A stretch of DNA of 64,000 bases from Flavonifractor porci (GTDB taxonomy: Bacteria; Bacillota; Clostridia; Oscillospirales; Oscillospiraceae). The stretch spans positions 62,001 through 126,000 of the forward strand of contig NZ_JBBHLB010000010.1 of NCBI RefSeq assembly GCF_037572415.1, in the 5' to 3' direction. The notes below the pieces were generated by a model that was not told the DNA's origin, did not search any database, and saw only the letters and a program-made list of their open reading frames with translations. Below, one piece after another: positions 8,587-16,860 of this stretch (position 1 is the first letter of the stretch; every line of letters begins with the position of its first letter). Made by a program: the position numbers and the translations under genes.

Positions 8587-9068
8587 AACGTTTGACCTGG
8601 GAAGGGTATACGGTGGAGGTGGACGAGGAAGTTACCCGAAACTGGTATGCCCGGGGGTCGGAGTGGGGCTGTACCTGCGGTCACTGCCGAAATTTCCTGG
8701 CCCTGGCCCGGGAGCGGAAGCTGCCGGAAGAAATTCTGAACATCCTGGACAGCCTGTCCATTCCGGCAGAGAAAGCCACCTATGTGTGCGAGCTTTATCA
8801 TGATGAGAACTGGAGAGAGAAGGGGCTGCTCTATGAGATCAGCTGGCGCGTGGCGGGCGTAGTGCTCCAGCCGCCGGAAGGGAAAGAGAATAACGGCACC
8901 GCCTGGGGCCCGCCGGTAGAATTCCCTGGATTCCAGATGATGCTGGGCCACGAGTATTATAATATCGAGCCGGAATTTCCCGAGCCAAGCTTTGATTTGG
9001 ATATCAGTCTGTACCTGCCCTGGGTACTGGACGAGCCCGTTGAGGGGCCCGAGGAGGAGGAACCATGA
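8583..9068 (+). CDS. Unknown acidic protein between phoH and ybeY
   Basis: I do not recognise this 161-residue protein. It begins at GTG 8583, overlapping the phoH stop, with SD AGGAAGG, and overlaps ybeY by 4 bp, so it is a true member of the operon. It has a compact cysteine motif CTCGHC near residues 30-35, many aromatic residues in the second half, no signal peptide or membrane segment, and a very acidic C-terminus (EGPEEEEP). The CxCxxC-like motif could bind metal. The tight overlaps suggest co-regulation with phoH and ybeY, but no function can be assigned. Confidence 0.75.
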   Translation: MKRLTWEGYTVEVDEEVTRNWYARGSEWGCTCGHCRNFLALARERKLPEEILNILDSLSIPAEKATYVCELYHDENWREKGLLYEISWRVAGVVLQPPEGKENNGTAWGPPVEFPGFQMMLGHEYYNIEPEFPEPSFDLDISLYLPWVLDEPVEGPEEEEP

Positions 9069-9562
9069 ACCACGAGATCATCATTGAGACCGAGGTGGAC
9101 GGGGCGGAGGAATATGCCGACCTGCTGCGGCAGGTGATCCCCGCCGCTCTGGATGCCCAGGGGGTGGACGTGCCCTGCGAGGTGGACGTGCTGTTCACCG
9201 ACGACGAGGGCATCCACCAGATCAACCTGGAGCAGCGGGAGGTGGACAGGCCCACCGACGTGCTCTCCTTCCCTATGTTTGAGCTCCAGCCTGGAGAGAA
9301 CCCCACTGAGGAGGACGCCGACCCCGGCGCCGACCTGGTGCCCCTGGGGGATATGGTGATCTCTCTGGAGCGGGCAAAGGCCCAGGGGGAGGAGTACGGC
9401 CACGGTACCCGCCGGGAGGTGGCCTATCTGGCCGTCCACTCGGTGCTCCACCTGCTGGGGTACGACCATATGGACGAGGGCCCCATGAAGGCCCAAATGA
9501 GAGCCCGTGAGGAGGCCATCCTGGGCCAGCTGGGTATTGTCAGGGAGGAACAGGATGGGTAA
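9065..9562 (+). CDS. ybeY: Endoribonuclease YbeY
   Basis: A 165-residue YbeY-family metal-dependent endoribonuclease needed for 16S rRNA 3'-end maturation and ribosome quality control. The zinc-binding signature HSVLHLLGYDH is present near residues 124-134, and RPTDVLSFPM matches the conserved central motif. An acidic insertion (about residues 78-90) is slightly longer than in Bacillus. The ATG overlaps the stop of the preceding gene. It is placed between phoH and era, as in many Firmicutes. Confidence 0.95.
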   Translation: MNHEIIIETEVDGAEEYADLLRQVIPAALDAQGVDVPCEVDVLFTDDEGIHQINLEQREVDRPTDVLSFPMFELQPGENPTEEDADPGADLVPLGDMVISLERAKAQGEEYGHGTRREVAYLAVHSVLHLLGYDHMDEGPMKAQMRAREEAILGQLGIVREEQDG

Positions 9563-9758
9563 TGTTGGACGGTACGCCGCCGCCGGCGGGGCCATCTCCA
9601 TTGGTATCTGCATCCTGCTGTGCATGGTGTTAGGCAGCATGGTGGAAGATGCCATGACGATTGTGACCTGCGGGGTGCTCTTTGCCCTGCCAGGCATTGT
9701 GGTCGGGTGTACCCTCTGGCTCCGGGAACAGTCCCAACGCCATGAGGGCGGCAAATGA
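9555..9758 (+). CDS. Small two-helix membrane protein
   Basis: A 67-residue protein that starts at ATG 9555 inside the last codons of ybeY, with SD AGGGAGGAA at ideal spacing. Two hydrophobic stretches (about residues 8-27 and 33-52) suggest a hairpin in the membrane, with a charged tail. It occupies the place where dgkA (undecaprenol kinase) is found in Bacillus, but it lacks DgkA motifs and is about half that length. Function unknown. Confidence 0.65.
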   Translation: MGNVGRYAAAGGAISIGICILLCMVLGSMVEDAMTIVTCGVLFALPGIVVGCTLWLREQSQRHEGGK

Positions 9759-10230
9759 CCGCAAACCCCTGCGGCTGAAGGGGTGTGGTTACAGCCTGGG
9801 CGGGTACTATTTTGTCACGGTCTGTACCAGGGATCGTGTACCCCACCTGCGTAGGGGCGCACATTGTGCGCCCGAACCGCTTCCGCCTTTGACAACCGCT
9901 GGCCTGATTGCGGAGCAGGCCGTTCGGCAAATTTCTGCTCATTATCCTGGTGTGACCGTGGACACATATGTGGTCATGCCCAACCACGTCCACATGATTC
10001 TGGTGCTTCCTAATGGCGGCGGGCGCGCACTGCGCGCCCCTACGGTCTCCCGTATCGTCCGGGCGTGGAAGGAAACTATTACCAAAATGCTTGGAGAAGC
10101 AATTTGGCAAAAATCTTTCTACGACCATATCATTCGGGATGAAAATGACTATCTCCGCATCTGGAACTACATCGACACCAACCCCGCCAAATGGGCGGAG
10201 GACACATATTATATTGCTCAAGAAAGTTGA
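9742..10230 (+). CDS. REP-associated tyrosine transposase (RAYT, Y1_Tnp)
   Basis: A 162-residue single-strand transposase of the IS200/Y1 HUH superfamily. The HUH motif is in VVMPNHVHMIL, and the candidate catalytic Tyr is in RDENDYLRIWNYI near the C-terminus. These enzymes nick single-stranded DNA at GTAG-flanked hairpins (REP sequences). Two such hairpins lie in frame inside this very gene (9851-9873 and 10021-10043). The start at ATG 9742 overlaps the preceding gene. There is no tnpB, no IS ends and no target duplication, so it is a domesticated or solitary gene inserted between ybeY and era. It may still be active, since the motifs are intact. Confidence 0.88.
   Translation: MRAANDRKPLRLKGCGYSLGGYYFVTVCTRDRVPHLRRGAHCAPEPLPPLTTAGLIAEQAVRQISAHYPGVTVDTYVVMPNHVHMILVLPNGGGRALRAPTVSRIVRAWKETITKMLGEAIWQKSFYDHIIRDENDYLRIWNYIDTNPAKWAEDTYYIAQES
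9851..9873 (+). repeat. REP-like hairpin inside the RAYT gene (GTAG 5')
   Basis: GTAG (9851-9854) is directly followed by a perfect 9-bp stem, GGGCGCACA (9855-9863) with TGTGCGCCC (9865-9873). It is read through in frame by the transposase gene. Confidence 0.75.
10021..10043 (-). repeat. REP-like hairpin inside the RAYT gene, inverted
   Basis: On the minus strand GTAG (10040-10043) precedes a perfect 9-bp stem (10031-10039 with 10021-10029). It is inverted relative to the copy at 9851, making a BIME-like pair within the gene. Confidence 0.75.
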
Positions 10231-10239
10231 GGATCACCT

Positions 10240-11133
10240 ATGGAAATTAAAAAATCTGGAATGATCAGCATTGTGGGCCGGCCCAACGTGGGCAAGTCCA
10301 CCCTGACCAACGCCCTGGTGGGCGAAAAAATTGCCATCGTCTCCAATAAACCCCAGACCACCCGCAACCGCATCAGCGCCGTGGTCAACCGGGGGGAGTG
10401 CCAGTATGTGTTCCTGGACACCCCCGGCCTCCACAAGGCCCGCACCCGGCTGGGCGACTACATGGTAAAGGTGGTCAAGGAGAGCGTGGCCGATGTGGAC
10501 GCCATCCTGCTGTTGGTGGAGCCCATCCCCCACATTGGCGGACCTGAGGCCGAGCTCATCGCCCGCATCAAGCAGCTGGGGGTGCCCTCCATCCTGGTCA
10601 TCAACAAGATGGACACGGTGGAGAAGGAGGCCCTGCTGGCCGTCATGCAGACCTACGGCCAGGCCCACGACTTCAACGCCATTCTGCCCATCTCTGCCAA
10701 GCAGAACGAGGGCGTGAACGAACTGCTGGACCTGCTGGCGGAGTTTTTGCCCGAAGGCCCTCAGCTCTTCCCCGACGACATGGTCACCGACCAGCCCGAG
10801 CGGCAGGTATGCGCCGAGATCATCCGGGAGAAGCTGCTGCTGTGCCTGGACAAGGAGATCCCCCACGGCACCGCCGTGGAGATCACCCGCTTCTCCGAGC
10901 GGGACAACGAGATCATCGATCTGGACGCCACCATCTACTGTGAGAAGGCCAGCCACAAGGGCATTATCATCGGCAAGGGGGGCGCCATGCTCAAGAAGAT
11001 CTCCACCCTGGCCCGCACCGACATCGAGGCCTTTATGGGCACCAAGGTGTTCCTCCAGACCTGGGTGAAGGTCAAGGAGGGCTGGCGGGACAACCTGAAT
11101 CTCATCCACAACTTCGGCTACCGGGACGAGTAA
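10240..11133 (+). CDS. era: GTPase Era
   Basis: Era is a 297-residue GTPase that binds the 3' end of 16S rRNA during 30S assembly. G1 GRPNVGKS is at residues 13-20, followed by the G3 motif DTPG and G4 NKMD, and a C-terminal KH domain with GAMLKKISTLARTDIE. The length is normal. The gene follows the RAYT insertion by 9 bp and ends with a very strong terminator, so it closes the yqfC-to-era unit. The SD is GAGG, and ATG 10240 is the only sensible start. Confidence 0.97.
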   Translation: MEIKKSGMISIVGRPNVGKSTLTNALVGEKIAIVSNKPQTTRNRISAVVNRGECQYVFLDTPGLHKARTRLGDYMVKVVKESVADVDAILLLVEPIPHIGGPEAELIARIKQLGVPSILVINKMDTVEKEALLAVMQTYGQAHDFNAILPISAKQNEGVNELLDLLAEFLPEGPQLFPDDMVTDQPERQVCAEIIREKLLLCLDKEIPHGTAVEITRFSERDNEIIDLDATIYCEKASHKGIIIGKGGAMLKKISTLARTDIEAFMGTKVFLQTWVKVKEGWRDNLNLIHNFGYRDE

Positions 11134-11149
11134 CAGATGTTGTGAATGG

Positions 11150-11186
11150 AAAAGCGTGTTCCGACGTGGCTCGGAACACGCTTTTT
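11150..11186 (+). terminator. Terminator after era
   Basis: A perfect 15-bp stem (11150-11164 with 11171-11185), a 6-nt loop and a T tract. Confidence 0.95.
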
Positions 11187-11216
11187 GCCAGACAAACGAA
11201 AAGAAGGTGTAGCATA

Positions 11217-12614
11217 ATGAAATGGGTGCACAGAGCGGGAGCAGTGTGTCTTGCCGCCGGACTGGCCCTCCTGTCCGCCTGCGCCCCCTCTGAGGCGGAG
11301 CAGAAGCAGGCGGCGTGGAACGATTTTCTCTCTCAGACCGATGAACTGCACAAAACCAGCGTGACCCAGGGGACAGCTCCCGATCTGACCGCCTATCCAT
11401 ACCCTGATGCGCTGGCTGGGACCTACGATACCCAGGACGCCTGGTATCTGGACAGCGGGGAGGGCAAGTCCATCCTGACTGCCCAGGAGGCCAAAGAGGA
11501 CGCGGAGGCATTTTTCCAGCTGCTCCACGATTTTTACGGCGGATACGGCTACTTTGGCGGGGATGAGACCTTTCAGCCCGCCCTGGAGCAGGTGCTGAAC
11601 GACCTCTCCGGCGAGACGATGGTCAGTGCCAAAAGCCTCCAGCAGAGTCTGGAGGGTGCCCTGAGGCCCCTGATTCTGGACGGCCATTTTGCCATCAATG
11701 GGCATTACCTCTGTGCGCCCCAGCGGCAGAATATGTACTATGTGCCTGACCTCTATCTGGACGAGGAGCAGGCGGCGGCTATGGATTCCACCTACGTGAA
11801 GCCCACCATCGGGCCGGACGGGGCGCTGGCCTGGTGCTTTGCCACTCTGAGCAGGGATGGCAGCAGCCTGCCGGAGGAACTGGGGGAGTATACCGGCCTA
11901 GACTGGACTCTGGCGGAGGCCGCCCCCAATGCCGGCACTATCGTATATGAGCGGCGGGAGACGGACGGCCTGACAGTGCTGGTGAACCAGGTCCTCTCTG
12001 ATGTGGGCACAGAAGGCGACAGCTGGTATGAGCGCATGGACCAGCTGAATGAATTTGCCGACAGCGGGGAGAGCTACCGGGATTTACCGGTGTTTGTTAT
12101 TGATCTGCGAGGCAACATCGGCGGACAGCCCGCCTTTGCCCGGCGGTGGTTTGAGGGCTTTACCGGCGCCGCTCCCAGCCCCTGCCAGAGCACCCTTATC
12201 CGCTGGTCCCCCCTGAATGGCTACATGGAGGCGCTGGGCTATCCGGTGCCGGAGAAGCCGGGGGAGACTGTGATTCAGAAAACGGAAGGGGCCTGGATGG
12301 AACAGGACAGTGTGATCTTTTGCCTGACCGATTATGCCACAGCCTCAGCGGCCGAATGGTTTGTGGGGGATCTGCGTACCCTGGAACACATGGTCTTTGT
12401 GGGCAGCAACACCTGCGGGGCCACGCTGATGGCCAACAACCAGACTTATTGTCTGCCCCATTCCCACCTGAGCGTCTCCTTTGGAACCAGCCTGATGCTG
12501 ACCCCTGATGGCAATCAAGAGGAGACCGGTTTTCAGCCCGACCTGTGGGCGCCGCCTCAGGAGGCACTGAAGGCGGTATCCCGGCTGTGTGAGTATTACG
12601 GCCTGAACCCCTGA
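11217..12614 (+). CDS. Lipoprotein with S41-like protease fold
   Basis: A 465-residue predicted lipoprotein. A signal peptide ends in the lipobox LSAC with Cys22. The C-terminal half resembles peptidase family S41: VFVIDLRGNIGG, then ATASAAEWF with the candidate nucleophile Ser, then VGSNTCGATLM. The Lys that follows the Ser in CtpA/Tsp-type enzymes is not at the expected place, so this is either of the tricorn-like S41 subgroup or catalytically altered. No PDZ domain is evident. It sits between era and recO, between the era terminator and the recO promoter, as a single gene. I start at ATG 11217 by the signal peptide. Substrate unknown. Confidence 0.7.
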   Translation: MKWVHRAGAVCLAAGLALLSACAPSEAEQKQAAWNDFLSQTDELHKTSVTQGTAPDLTAYPYPDALAGTYDTQDAWYLDSGEGKSILTAQEAKEDAEAFFQLLHDFYGGYGYFGGDETFQPALEQVLNDLSGETMVSAKSLQQSLEGALRPLILDGHFAINGHYLCAPQRQNMYYVPDLYLDEEQAAAMDSTYVKPTIGPDGALAWCFATLSRDGSSLPEELGEYTGLDWTLAEAAPNAGTIVYERRETDGLTVLVNQVLSDVGTEGDSWYERMDQLNEFADSGESYRDLPVFVIDLRGNIGGQPAFARRWFEGFTGAAPSPCQSTLIRWSPLNGYMEALGYPVPEKPGETVIQKTEGAWMEQDSVIFCLTDYATASAAEWFVGDLRTLEHMVFVGSNTCGATLMANNQTYCLPHSHLSVSFGTSLMLTPDGNQEETGFQPDLWAPPQEALKAVSRLCEYYGLNP

Positions 12615-12624
12615 CGGGGGCCGC

Positions 12625-12653
12625 TTGCGTCCGCCATTCCCCGATGGTATAAT
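12625..12653 (+). promoter_or_regulatory. Promoter of recO
   Basis: TTGCGT (12625-12630), a 17-bp spacer and TATAAT (12648-12653), 30 bp before the recO ATG. Confidence 0.7.
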
Positions 12654-12683
12654 GCAGCTACAAGCAACGGGGGAGGGACGGAG

Positions 12684-13439
12684 ATGCACATTGCCACACA
12701 AGGCCTGGTACTGCGGGAGGTCAACTACAAGGAATCCGACAAGATCCTCACCGTCCTCACCGCCGAGGGGGGCAAGCGCACCGTAAAGGCCAGAGGCTGC
12801 CGCCGGAAGAACAGCCCCCTGGCGGCCTCCGCCCAGCTGCTGGTCTATTCCGACATGACGCTCTTCGCCTATCAGGACCGGATCACCCTCAATGAGGCCG
12901 AGTCCATCCGGCAGTTCTGGCATCTGAAATCCGATGTGGAGCTGCTGGCCCTGGGTTCCTACTTTGCCGAGGTGATGGAGGTAGTGTCGGTGGAGGGACG
13001 GCCCGATCCCGCCGCCATGTCCCTTATTCTCAACAGCCTCCACGCCCTGGACAAGCTGAACAAGCCCCAGGCTTTGGTGAAGGCGGCCTATGAGATGAAA
13101 CTCATGGCCCTGGAGGGCTATGAGCCCCTGGCTGACGCCTGTGCCGTGTGCGGCAGGGCTGACCCGGAAAAGCCTATGCTGAACCTGGCGGAGGGTGTGC
13201 TCCACTGCGCGTCCTGCAAGTGCGAGGTGGGGGAGGGGCCCTCCCTGCCTCTGACAGAGGGGGCATTGTCCGCCCTGCGGCATATTCTCTACGGCGATCC
13301 CAAGCGTCTATTCTCTTTTCAACTGGACCAAGGGGGGCTGGACTGCCTGGCCCGGGTGTGCGAGGGCTTCCTGCGTACCCAGCTGGACCGGGGGTTCCGT
13401 ACTCTGGATTTTTATCATGAACTGAAAGCGGGGATGTAA
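12684..13439 (+). CDS. recO: DNA repair protein RecO
   Basis: RecO (251 residues) loads RecA on SSB-covered DNA with RecR in the RecFOR pathway. The N-terminal OB-fold begins TQGLVLREVNYKESDKILTVLT, and a four-Cys zinc site is formed by CAVC and CASC near residues 154-176, followed by the helical C-terminal domain. Length is typical. SD GGAGGGACGGAG precedes ATG 12684. It follows era in the usual Firmicutes order apart from the intervening lipoprotein gene, and its stop is 1 bp from the next start. Confidence 0.95.
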   Translation: MHIATQGLVLREVNYKESDKILTVLTAEGGKRTVKARGCRRKNSPLAASAQLLVYSDMTLFAYQDRITLNEAESIRQFWHLKSDVELLALGSYFAEVMEVVSVEGRPDPAAMSLILNSLHALDKLNKPQALVKAAYEMKLMALEGYEPLADACAVCGRADPEKPMLNLAEGVLHCASCKCEVGEGPSLPLTEGALSALRHILYGDPKRLFSFQLDQGGLDCLARVCEGFLRTQLDRGFRTLDFYHELKAGM

Positions 13440-13440
13440 C

Positions 13441-14304
13441 ATGGAACTGTATGTGGCAGATGCCTTTACCACCGTGCGCTTTTCCGGTAACCAGGCCGGC
13501 GTAGCTCTTCTGGGGGAAGGGAACTTCCCAGAGGAATCCCTGATGCGTGCTCTGGCCGGGGAACTGAAGCACTCCGAGACCGCTTTTGTCCGCCGGACCG
13601 GGGACAAGGCCTTCCATATCCGCTACTTCACCCCCGCCGAGGAGGTGGACCTGTGCGGCCACGCCACCATCGCCGCCTTCGCCGTCCTGCGGGACACCGG
13701 GGCCATTGTTCCCGGAGATTACGCCCTCCATACCCGCTCCGGGGATCTGGAGATCGGGGTGGGAGCGGACGCCGTGTGGATGGATATGGCACCCCCCACC
13801 GATGGCCCCACCTTCTCGGAGGAGGAGCAGCAGGCGATCTACGCTGCCTATGGCCTGTCCCTGGCTGACCGGCCGGAGGGTCTGGAGCCCCAGGCGGTGA
13901 GTACCGGGCTGATGGATATCCTGCTGCCGGTGAAAGACCTGGCGGACCTGGACCGGGCCGTCCAGAACGAGGCTGAGGTCACCCGCCTGTCGGAGCACTA
14001 CAACGTGGTAGGGGTGCATATGTTCTGCCCCAACACCCCGGACGCTGCCGCCCACTGCCGCAATTTTGCACCTCTGTACGCCATTCCGGAGGAGGCGGCC
14101 ACCGGCACCTCCAACGGGGCCTTGACCTACTATCTGTTCCGCCGGGGCCTGATCCAGGCCGGGGCGGATAACCGCTTTGTACAGGGGGAGAAGATGAGCA
14201 AGCCCTCCGAGATCCTGAGCCGCATCACCGAGGACAAGAACGGCATCAAGGTAAGAGTGGGCGGCCGGGCGCTGATTACTTTGAGATGTGAATTGCTGGG
14301 ATAA
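13441..14304 (+). CDS. PhzF-family isomerase-like protein
   Basis: A 287-residue PhzF/diaminopimelate epimerase-fold protein. The general-base Glu is in HSETAFV (near residue 46), DLCGHATIAA is the conserved active-site segment, and FAPLYAIPEEAATGTSNG matches the second half of the active site. The family includes the phenazine enzyme PhzF, but most members have unknown substrates, and no phenazine genes are present. It starts 1 bp after the recO stop, so it is coupled to recO. A REP-like hairpin follows its stop. Confidence 0.85.
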   Translation: MELYVADAFTTVRFSGNQAGVALLGEGNFPEESLMRALAGELKHSETAFVRRTGDKAFHIRYFTPAEEVDLCGHATIAAFAVLRDTGAIVPGDYALHTRSGDLEIGVGADAVWMDMAPPTDGPTFSEEEQQAIYAAYGLSLADRPEGLEPQAVSTGLMDILLPVKDLADLDRAVQNEAEVTRLSEHYNVVGVHMFCPNTPDAAAHCRNFAPLYAIPEEAATGTSNGALTYYLFRRGLIQAGADNRFVQGEKMSKPSEILSRITEDKNGIKVRVGGRALITLRCELLG

Positions 14305-14308
14305 GACC

Positions 14309-14334
14309 GGGCCGATGAGGGCATCGGCCCCTAC
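14309..14334 (-). repeat. REP-like hairpin between phzF-like gene and mutS2
   Basis: Minus strand reads GTAG (14331-14334) then a perfect 9-bp stem (14322-14330 with 14309-14317) and a 4-nt loop. It is nearly identical to the copy at 18225-18250 and has the same GTAG plus 9-bp layout as the two copies in the RAYT gene. Confidence 0.75.
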
Positions 14335-14371
14335 ATCCTGTTGCTATGAAACCAACGATTTGGAGAACCGT

Positions 14372-16744
14372 ATGACCGATTTATTTGAAAAATCCATACA
14401 GACCCTGGAGCTGCCCCGGGTGCTGGAGAAGCTGGCCGAGCAGGCGGTGACCGAGGAGGGCAAGGACCGCTGTCTGGCCCTGCGGCCCCTGACCGACGTG
14501 GACGACGTGCAGCGGGCTCTGGACGAGACCACCGCCGCGGTGAATATGACCGCCCTGCGGGGCTCTCCCTCCTTCTCCGGTGTGCGTCCGGTGGGGGCTT
14601 CCCTCCAGCGGGCCAACATGGGGGGCTCCCTTAACACCCGGGAACTGCTGGACATCGCCGCCGTGCTGCGCTCCGCCCGCTCCGCCAAGGAGTACGGCGA
14701 AGGGGAGGGGGACCGGGCCAAGACCTGCATCGACCACCTCTTCCGCTCCCTCACCTCCAACCGCTTCCTGGAGGAGCGCATCACCGGGGCCATCGTGGGG
14801 GAGGACGAGATCGCCGACGCCGCCAGCCCGGAGCTGGCCTCCGTCCGGCGGCACATCCGGGCCACCGCCTCCAAGGTGCGGGACATCCTGAACAAGCTGA
14901 TCTCCTCCAACCAGTCCAAGTACCTCCAGGAGTCCATCATCACCCAGCGCAACGACCGCTATGTGGTGCCGGTGAAGTCGGAGCACAAGAACGACGTGCC
15001 CGGCCTGGTCCATGACGTGTCCTCCTCCGGCTCCACCTTCTTCATTGAGCCCATGGGAGTGGTGAAGGCCAACAACGAGCTGCGGGAGCTCCAGGCCAAG
15101 GAGGAGAAGGAGATCGAGCGCATCCTGGCGGAGCTGTCCGCCCAGTGCGCCCAGTACAAGGAGGACATCAGCCAGGACTATGACCTGCTCATTATCCTGG
15201 ACGTGATCTTTGCCCGGGCCAAGCTGGCCTACCGGATGCGGGCGGGCGCGCCCCGGCTGTCCGACCAGGGCCTCTATCTGCGGAAGGCCCGCCACCCCCT
15301 GCTGGACCCCAACAAGGCGGTGGCCAACGACCTGATGCTGGGGGAGAACTTCGATACCCTGGTCATTACCGGCCCCAACACCGGCGGCAAGACGGTCACC
15401 CTCAAGACCATCGGCCTTCTGACCCTCATGGCCCAGTGCGGCCTCCACATCCCCGTGGGGGACGGCAGCTGTGTAAAAGTTTTTGACCGGGTGCTGTCCG
15501 ACATCGGTGATGAGCAGTCCATTGCCCAGAACTTGTCCACATTTTCCTCCCACATGGTGAACATTGTGGGCATTTTGCAGGAGGCGGACGACCGCACCCT
15601 CATCCTTTTTGATGAGTTGGGAGCGGGCACCGACCCCATCGAGGGCGCGGCTCTGGCTGCCGCCATCATCGAGTCCGCCCGGGAGATGGGGGCCCTGGTG
15701 GCCGGCACCACCCACTATGCCGAGCTGAAGGTATACGCCATGACCACCCAGGGGGTGGAGAACGCCTCATGCGAGTTTGATGTGGACTCCCTGGCGCCCA
15801 CCTACCGGCTGCTCATCGGCATCCCCGGCAAATCCAACGCATTTGCCATCTCTGAGCGGCTGGGCCTGCCCAAGTCCATCATCCAGAAGGCCGCCGCCCG
15901 CATTGACGCGGAAAACGTCCGCTTTGAGGATGTGCTCACCCAGCTGGACGAGCAGCGCCAGGAGATGGAAAAGGAGAAGGAGGCCGCCGCCAAGCTCCGC
16001 CGGGAGATGGAGGAGACCGCCAAGGCCTCCCGGGAGTACAAGGCCCAGATGGAGGCCCAGCGGCAGAAGGCGGTGGAGAAGGCCCAGGCGGAGGCCCGGG
16101 CTATTCTGGACGAGGCCAGAGACACCGCCGACCAGGTGTTCAAGGAACTGAACGAGATGCGCCGCCGCCAGCGGAAGGAAGAGGACTGGCAGAAGATCAA
16201 CGACGAGCGGGCGGGCCTGCGCCACCGGCTCAACGAGGCCGAGGGCAAGCTGGGCCAGCGGCCCGAGGCGCCTGTGCCGCCGCCCACCCGTCCCGCCCAG
16301 GCTGGCGATACAGTGGAGCTGGTGAAGATGGGCACCCAGGCTACCGTGCTCTCCGTCAACAAGGACGGTTCCCTCCAGCTCCAGGCGGGTATCCTGAAGA
16401 TCACCGCCAAGCAGGATGAGGTCCGGGTGGTGGAAGGGGAGAGCGTCAAGGCCGCCAAGAAGGTGGTGGCCCGGGCCGAGCACAAACTGCGCTCCCTTGG
16501 AGCATCTCCCGAGGTGGACCTGCGGGGGATGATGACCGACGAGGCCATTGGCGCGTTGGATCTGTTTTTGGACAACGCGGTGCTGGGCCGGCTCAACGAG
16601 GTGCGCATTATCCACGGCAAGGGCACCGGCGCGGTACGCAAGGCGGTGCGGGAGCACCTCAAGCGCAGCCGCTATGTGAAGTCCTTCCGTCCCGGCCGCT
16701 ACGGCGAGGGTGAGGACGGTGTGACCATTGCTGAACTGAGATAG
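14372..16744 (+). CDS. mutS2: Endonuclease MutS2
   Basis: A 790-residue MutS2 protein. It has the MutS core with Walker A GPNTGGKT, Walker B LILFDELGAGTDP and the HTHYAELK-like segment (GTTHYAELKVYA), a long coiled coil (about residues 520-630), a KOW-like region, and a C-terminal Smr nuclease domain starting VDLRGMMTDEAIGALD with IIHGKGTGAVR. MutS2 acts on branched DNA and, in Bacillus, in rescue of collided ribosomes. The start is ATG 14372, by homology. The coding end (EDGVTIAELR, stop 16744) has a second copy 117 bp downstream. Confidence 0.95.
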   Translation: MTDLFEKSIQTLELPRVLEKLAEQAVTEEGKDRCLALRPLTDVDDVQRALDETTAAVNMTALRGSPSFSGVRPVGASLQRANMGGSLNTRELLDIAAVLRSARSAKEYGEGEGDRAKTCIDHLFRSLTSNRFLEERITGAIVGEDEIADAASPELASVRRHIRATASKVRDILNKLISSNQSKYLQESIITQRNDRYVVPVKSEHKNDVPGLVHDVSSSGSTFFIEPMGVVKANNELRELQAKEEKEIERILAELSAQCAQYKEDISQDYDLLIILDVIFARAKLAYRMRAGAPRLSDQGLYLRKARHPLLDPNKAVANDLMLGENFDTLVITGPNTGGKTVTLKTIGLLTLMAQCGLHIPVGDGSCVKVFDRVLSDIGDEQSIAQNLSTFSSHMVNIVGILQEADDRTLILFDELGAGTDPIEGAALAAAIIESAREMGALVAGTTHYAELKVYAMTTQGVENASCEFDVDSLAPTYRLLIGIPGKSNAFAISERLGLPKSIIQKAAARIDAENVRFEDVLTQLDEQRQEMEKEKEAAAKLRREMEETAKASREYKAQMEAQRQKAVEKAQAEARAILDEARDTADQVFKELNEMRRRQRKEEDWQKINDERAGLRHRLNEAEGKLGQRPEAPVPPPTRPAQAGDTVELVKMGTQATVLSVNKDGSLQLQAGILKITAKQDEVRVVEGESVKAAKKVVARAEHKLRSLGASPEVDLRGMMTDEAIGALDLFLDNAVLGRLNEVRIIHGKGTGAVRKAVREHLKRSRYVKSFRPGRYGEGEDGVTIAELR

Positions 16745-16860
16745 AACAGCCCCACGTCCCCTCGGAGAGCGGAGGGGGGCACGCGGGGGGGACTGGTTCC
16801 CGCCCGCGAGGCGCGGCTTTGGAGCGAAGCGACGGGCTTTCCGCAGAAAGCCTCCGCGCC
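16745..16860. repeat. Hairpin-rich element C between mutS2 and its displaced end
   Basis: A very G+C-rich 116-bp segment with several inverted repeats: CCCCTC/GAGGGG near 16758-16777, a GCGGG/CCCGC pair near 16783-16806, and GGCGCGG (16810-16816) with CCGCGCC (16854-16860) closing an inner GCTTTC/GAAAGC hairpin. No ORF of note. It separates the mutS2 stop from the displaced mutS2 terminus. Confidence 0.5.

Noticed and set aside
9742..10230. Complete IS200/IS605 insertion sequence
   Set aside because: No tnpB, no subterminal hairpin ends around the gene and no target-site trace; the protein fits the solitary RAYT group better.
14005..14040. GTAGGGG within the phzF-like gene as another REP
   Set aside because: The following bases do not form the 9-bp stem, and the peptide matches the family. 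The GTAGGGG at 30345 in ftsW was rejected likewise.
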